Source: Hyperoodon ampullatus (Eukaryota; Chordata; Mammalia; Artiodactyla; Ziphiidae). From it: a stretch of 64,000 nt of DNA. The translations under genes and the position numbers were made by a program. Under the pieces are notes generated by a model, which saw only the letters and a list, made by a program, of their open reading frames with translations, was not told the DNA's origin and searched no databases. How positions within the stretch are numbered: the first letter of the stretch is position 1; each line of letters begins with the position of its first letter. This document shows, piece by piece, positions 59,065 to 64,000 of the stretch. The stretch spans positions 155,568,353 through 155,632,352 of the forward strand of contig OX457058.1 in NCBI GenBank assembly GCA_949752795.1. The letters are read 5' to 3'.

Positions 59065-59272
59065 GGGCTTCCCTGGTGGCGCAATGGTTGAGAGTCCGCC
59101 TGCCGATGCAGGGGACGGGGGTTCGTGTCCCGGTGCAGGAAGATCCCACATGCCGCGGAGTGGCTGGGCCCGTGAGCCATGGCCGCTGAGCCTGTGCGTC
59201 CGGAGCCTGTACTCTGCAACGGAGAGGACACAACAGTGAGAGGCCCGCGTACCATAAAAAAAAAAAAAAAAA
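59065..59272 (+). mobile_element. Chimeric CHR SINE at the duplication junction
   Basis: The 5' half has its own variants (GGCGCAATGG, GGGGACGGGGGTTCGTG, TCCCGGTGCAGGAAGATC). From 59142 on it is identical to the SINE at 53259, including the rare GTACTCTGCAACGGAGAGGA and ACCAT end. The left flank is AAAATCTGCCGAC, but the right flank is AAAAAGTAGAAAGG, which is the right flank of the other SINE, so there is no matching TSD. The A run is 17 bases (59256-59272) against 16. The crossover lies after the last difference (59141), probably before the variant T at 59161. Confidence 0.95.
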
Positions 59273-60043
59273 GTAGAAAGGAGAGCACAGCATGGGGACC
59301 CAGCACTCCCACCTTCAGATGTTTTCCTTAGGAAATATGATCATCTTTTAGATGCTGGAGAGTTATTACTGCACCATTCAGAATAGTGACCAGTTAAAAA
59401 TATCCTAATGGCCCATCAAGAAGGACATACATAGTTCAATTATGATATCTAATATTTGGAATATTAGGAATATTTTTCAGCCATTAAAAACCATGTTTTT
59501 GAAGAGTATTTGATAGCATGGATGTAGTTAGATGGATAAATATAGATACAAATATATTTGGGTAAAAAATGCAGAAGATTTCTTTCTATAAAGTACGATC
59601 TTGGTTTTTTAAAGTATTTATCTCCATCCCTAGAAAAAATTCTCTAAAGAAACATACAAACATTTTTCAGTGCTTGTCTCTGTGTACCAGATAATTTTAA
59701 TTTTCTTCTTTGAAACTATCTGGCCAAGTTATTTTCTACAATCGCATATTACCTTTCCAACCATAAAACAGCAACAAATACCAGGTGTTTCTACTGTGGC
59801 ATGTTCATCCCATGCAGAAGTGCAGTGGGAGCTAGACAGAGGGGCTTGGTGCTGAATGCTGCATTTATTAGTTGGCTCATGGAGGGCAAGCCTTCGCTTC
59901 CAATTCCAGGGTAAGCAAGAGACCCTGCTTTCCTCATGGGTCTTTGAAAGCTGGGAGGAGTGACTCTGTGCTGTCTGAAAGTGAAGGTCTGTAGCCAGGG
60001 TGGTTACCCTGCCCCGACTCCTCCCGTTTCCCGGTGTTACCTC

Positions 60044-60523
60044 TTTTCATACTTCAGGGCTTGGCTCAGTTGGTGCTTTCCCAGGTAATCTTCCCTGGAA
60101 TAGGGATCCAGGTTCCCCCTTTGAATGTCCTTGTAGCACTTTAGAACTATCATCGTTGCAATTTTATATCCATTATTGAGGTTATTAGAGGAATGTGAGG
60201 TCCCTCCTCTGAATTATGTGTTTTGTCTTTTCTTTCTTTTTTTTTTTTTTTTTGCGGTACGCGGGCCTCTCACTGTTGTGGCCTCTCCCGTTGCGGAGCA
60301 CACGCTCCGGACGCGCAGGCTCAGCGGCCATGGCTCACAGGCCCAGCCGCTCCGCGGCATGTGGGATCTTCCCAGACCGGGGCACGAACCTGTGTCCCCT
60401 GCATCGGCAGGCGGACTCTCAACCACTGCGCCACCAGGGAAGCCTGTGTTTTGTCATTTTTGACTATCCCTCATTACTGGCATATAAGAGTCTCCCACGA
60501 ATGTTTGTTAAATGAATAAATAC
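60044..60523 (+). repeat. L2 fragment split by a SINE (copy 2)
   Basis: Duplicate of 54236-54715, 5808 bases downstream, with the same interrupting SINE. Confidence 0.65.
60228..60444 (-). mobile_element. CHR-type SINE, antisense, in duplication copy 2
   Basis: Duplicate of the SINE at 54420, carried with the same TSD (60217-60227 and 60445-60455) and the same 17-base T run. It is a copy made by the segmental duplication, not an independent transposition. Confidence 0.95.
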
Positions 60524-63479
60524 ACTCTTCCATGCAGAGGTTTGAATCAACTGGTGGGAAGACAGATCTGATATTCTGAGGTGGACTGGAGGGATGATAG
60601 GTTAATTGAGAGAAAGCTTCCTAGCAGAGTCACTACGCCATTTCTTTTTTTTCTGGGCAAGAGTATGATGCAACACACCAGAGAGCTAAGGCTTTGCATT
60701 CTAATGTGGGTCAATCAATCGAGAAATCAATCAACATCTATTCATCCAGTGCAGACCACGTGCCCAGCGCAGTGCTAGAGGCACTAGGGCCTTTGGGAAG
60801 CAGCTTTGCCTCTTTCCTTCAGTTCGTGAAATGGGGTTATTAAGACTTGCAGAATCCAGGAGACAGGAAGGGCCGGGGGTAGGAGTGACTGATCAAGGAT
60901 TGCAATGACTGGAAAAGGACCATGAAAAGCCAGTGGCATTTGAGCTCCAGCATTTTCACTGTGGGGTCCAGTGAAACCCAGAGTTAATCGTCCCCAAGAA
61001 AGATGTGCATGGGAAAATGCTCCTGATGATTATTGCAAAGGTGTCATCTTAAAACCAAACAAAAATCATAAGGTGCCTACCTGAACTTGGAAGCATGAAA
61101 TTAAAAGCAAGTTGTTCCCATTTGAATAATTGTGGAGTTAATGGCTCTGAATTGTGTTGGTTTAGCGGGTTTCTGCCTTTCGGGGTGGGGGGACAGGGGG
61201 GAAGTTTGGTCTAGCGTAATTAATTAGCCTTTCCCTGCTGAAATGGGACAAAACAGCTACCCTGAAATGTTGCTCTCTAAAAATGCAAAAGAATTCCTCC
61301 TCAATCACCTTTATATGGAAACCAAGGACAGGAAGAGAAATAAGACGTGGGCTGTTAGGGGAAATATGATGTGAGCAATGGATACATTTAGGCAGCAAAG
61401 CCCACTGCTTACTTTCAGTCTCTAGCCTAATCATTCTTCCCCTCCTGGAATCTATGAGGGAAGTTCACATTTAGGGGCGGGGAGGACAAATGGCTCTGCT
61501 CATAGCCTATTAGGGACAGTTTATAACACCCCCCCGCTTCCCCCCCACTCCACACACACACTCACACATGGTTTGGGAAGTTTGAGCTGAGCTGTCTTTA
61601 GAATGACAGGGCCTCCTCCATGTAGCGTTTGTAATAAGCTGGTCCTTGGGTGGGCTAGAGTTTGTCCACATAGTGGAGGTAAGGAGTTGGAGGAAGGGAA
61701 GGAGAAGCTTGTTAATTAAGACTAAAGGCCAACAAACTGTTTGCAAGCCTAGCAACCTAGTTACAGCTGATGCTTATCTCCTAGAGCAAACATTTATAGG
61801 TTTGCCAAGACCTCTTGCTAGCTCCCTGCCTCCATGTAGTCATTTTCTGTGCTAGACAGTAATAAGTCTGCATTTGTTCTTAAATGTCCTTTAATGCCCA
61901 CTTCCTTAGAGCAGTCCAGTTAGAGCCCGTTAGCAAGGTTTTACTGCATTATTTTTGGAGAAAAAGGGATATTCGCATCGAGAGGAAGGCTTTCTGCTTA
62001 AGGAAATATTTTCCCCTGAGGCGCATGAATACACGAACAAGCATATGCAGAAACTTAAGGCTAGGATTCGGTGCATCCTAAGTAAATTCCAGGGAAGGTG
62101 AGTAATGGTCTAGGCTCAAGAGAGAAATGCATCCTTTGGGGGTTCTTGAACAGAACTGAAGGCCCCTCTTTGAGTGAGGGGATCCTGTGCTGCACTGGTG
62201 CTTTCTTCTCCCACGTTGTATCTCCTGCACTTATCTCCTGCTTCTGCCACTTCCTAGATCTTCGATTTGGCCAAGCTACCATCTAGCTGTTTTGCTACGA
62301 CATTGTCATTGCATCGGTCCTGCATGGGACCCTCTCAAGGAAGGTCTATTTGGACGTCTTCTTTCCTTGTCAGTCTTCACGTCTGTCCCTTCTGAATTTG
62401 AGACCCATGTCTACCCTTGGACCCTGGGCCTTTTCCCTTTACATGTCCAGTGTGAAAGCTCTTCCACAATGGGTTTCTGTGCTCCTCTCTTCATCCTCCG
62501 GGGTCCCAAAGGGAGTCAGGAAGTGCCTGCACAGACTGTCAGAACAAAGTTCCCACTGTCCTCCAGCTGTGGGTTTTGATCATTTCTTTCGGTAACCAGT
62601 TTAGTTTAATTATTTATGGAAGAACTTCATAGCGCAAAAGGAAATGTCCTGTAAAGCATTTATCAAGGAATCAGTCTTGTAATCTGAGACATCCCCAGAG
62701 CAAAAGCAAAGTATCTGTGCTAATGATTCAGGTATTACCTTTGGGGAGAAACAGGATGAGATATCTAGGGTTGGTGGGGTTTGAATCACTGTGGTTGACA
62801 CAGTCGATGAGCCTAGAATCTGTGGGAGGTCCAAAGTCTTGTGCCGTCCCAGTCCTCCCAGTGACACAGTGTGGTGGTCACTGCTGTTATCATCATTATA
62901 CAGTGGGGAAACTGAGGCACAGAGAAATAAACTGCTTTACCCAAAGTTTCTAAAGTAGAACGTGGAGTAGAGACTGCATCTGGAAAGAGGCAGTCTCATG
63001 CCATAGCTGCATTCTTAACGTTCTGGAATCTGGTCATGTGCAAGCTGGTCCCTTGATTGGTCACTGTCTCATACTCCTGACTTATCCGATCCTTTCCAGC
63101 TTCCTAGAGCTGGATGTACTGATTGGCCTGAACAGAAGATGCAGAAGTTTATCAGGAGTCTCATTGTGTTGATTTGGTGAGACTGGAAGAAGATGTCTTT
63201 AGCAAATAAACCCAGTATCCAATGCACCTAGAATGGGCCAGCCTGCTTCCACCACTTCCTAGATCTCTGACTTAGCCAAGCTCCTTAATTTTTGAAAGTC
63301 TCAGCTGTCTCATTTATAGGATAATAGTAGCCTCTACTTCATACTGGGCTGTAGGAACTAAAGAGAAGAGGGAGTGCATGGAAGGTACTTGGTAAACAGT
63401 TAAGAGTTTTAGAACTGTTTATAAATTCTAGCCAAGGCCCTTGGACTCCTTATGGCCCAGAAATCCCGGTAACCCTGGG

Positions 63480-63634
63480 ACGATGTTTCCTAAACTCTAG
63501 TATCCATAGGGATGACCTGGGGGGAGGTGTTAAAAGTGCAGTTTCCCAGATTTCACCCCAGGTGATTCAGGTTGGACCAGGTGATGCTCATGCAAAGGTC
63601 CAGGGACCATCACAGAGAAACACTGACTCAGAGG
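63480..63634 (+). mobile_element. MER5A-like element (copy 2)
   Basis: Duplicate of 57672-57826. Confidence 0.7.
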
Positions 63635-64000
63635 CCAAGGAACCCCCATTCCACCCCTTGACTAGACCCTCCACGTTCCTTCAGTCTCTTCTGACCCTGA
63701 GAAGCAAGTGTTAGAAACATTCTCAGCAGAATGTCTACTAAAGGCTTTATAAGGCCAACAAGTAGTAGTTTCATGATTGCAGAAGCAGCCCTCAGAATAG
63801 TACATGTTCTCCCCCTCTTCCATTTCCCATGTTGGCTCCAGGCCCTCCTCCCCCCAACTAGCTTCTATTTGCACCATAGTCCGTGGCATTTTTGAACTTC
63901 AGGGCTCCTGTCTGGCTTGTTATTCTCTTAGCTGAGGAATTGTAGCACCTAATTAATAGGAAATTAGCTGTGAATGTAACATTTGGCCCATAGTCAGGGC

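Larger units (their letters stand above)
53335..59141. repeat. About 5.8-kb tandem duplication, copy 1
   Basis: Taken from mid-SINE at 53335 to mid-SINE at 59141, where the next copy begins. Every block I compared recurs 5808 bases downstream (5807 within the first SINE, before the extra A). The unit contains unique DNA, an L2 piece split by an antisense SINE (54236-54715), a MER5A-like element (57672-57826) and MIR pieces. No host gene is recognised inside. Confidence 0.95.
59142..64000. repeat. About 5.8-kb tandem duplication, copy 2 (cut by window edge)
   Basis: It corresponds to 53335-58192 of copy 1. Translated frames and the runs of C, T and A that I compared are the same base for base. 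The only difference I found is one A in the junction SINE tail. The last bases (GGGC at 63997-64000) match 58189-58192. Confidence 0.95.

Overview
This window is mammalian nuclear DNA, most likely from a whale or dolphin. The main clue is a set of young tRNA-derived SINEs of the CHR type (the family shared by cetaceans, hippos and ruminants). Their conserved 5' head contains CTTCCCTGGTGGCGCAGTGG and their body ends in GCGTACCGC followed by poly(A). Many still have matching target-site duplications (TSDs). I saw no ruminant-type BovB or Bov-tA elements and no pig PRE1, which favours Cetacea, with hippopotamus as the alternative. I found no host protein-coding exon, no RNA gene and no CRISPR array that I can support. 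Nearly all open frames come from LINE-1 (L1) or are chance frames in SINEs, LTRs and unique DNA.

Layout. 1-6500: unique DNA with an L2 piece, a 5'-truncated antisense L1, two SINEs and a long unexplained minus-strand frame. About 6500-12155: an old, heavily decayed plus-strand L1 interrupted by a long CHR SINE and two MLT1 LTRs. 12156-22009: unique DNA with two SINEs, MIR remnants and a hAT transposon carrying a (TA)n array. About 22010-27960: a second old L1, antisense, interrupted by two SINEs, a (TG)n array and an MLT1 LTR. 27961-38340: mostly unique, with two young SINEs and MIR pieces. 38341-45194: a full-length, relatively young antisense L1 inserted into the second copy of a 120-bp tandem duplication. 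Its ORF1 has one frame break and its ORF2 has two. 45195-53244: unique DNA with MIR, L2 and MLT2 pieces and a near-perfect hairpin at 52189-52284.

The most notable structure is at the right end. A segment of about 5.8 kb (53335-59141) is followed directly by a second copy (59142 to the window edge). By eye the unique parts of the two copies are identical, apart from one base of poly(A) length. The junction lies inside a SINE. The SINE at 59065 has a 5' half and left flank of its own, but its 3' half, poly(A) position and right flank are those of the SINE at 53259, so its flanks no longer match as a TSD. This is the expected product of unequal crossing-over between two same-orientation SINEs. 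The near-absence of divergence means it is very recent, a copy-number polymorphism, gene-converted, or a SINE-mediated assembly loop.

There are no operon-like gene sets here. The content records successive transposition, LTR insertion, microsatellite growth and SINE-mediated rearrangement. Repeat family names are from memory of consensus sequences; the decisive check is a repeat-library search.
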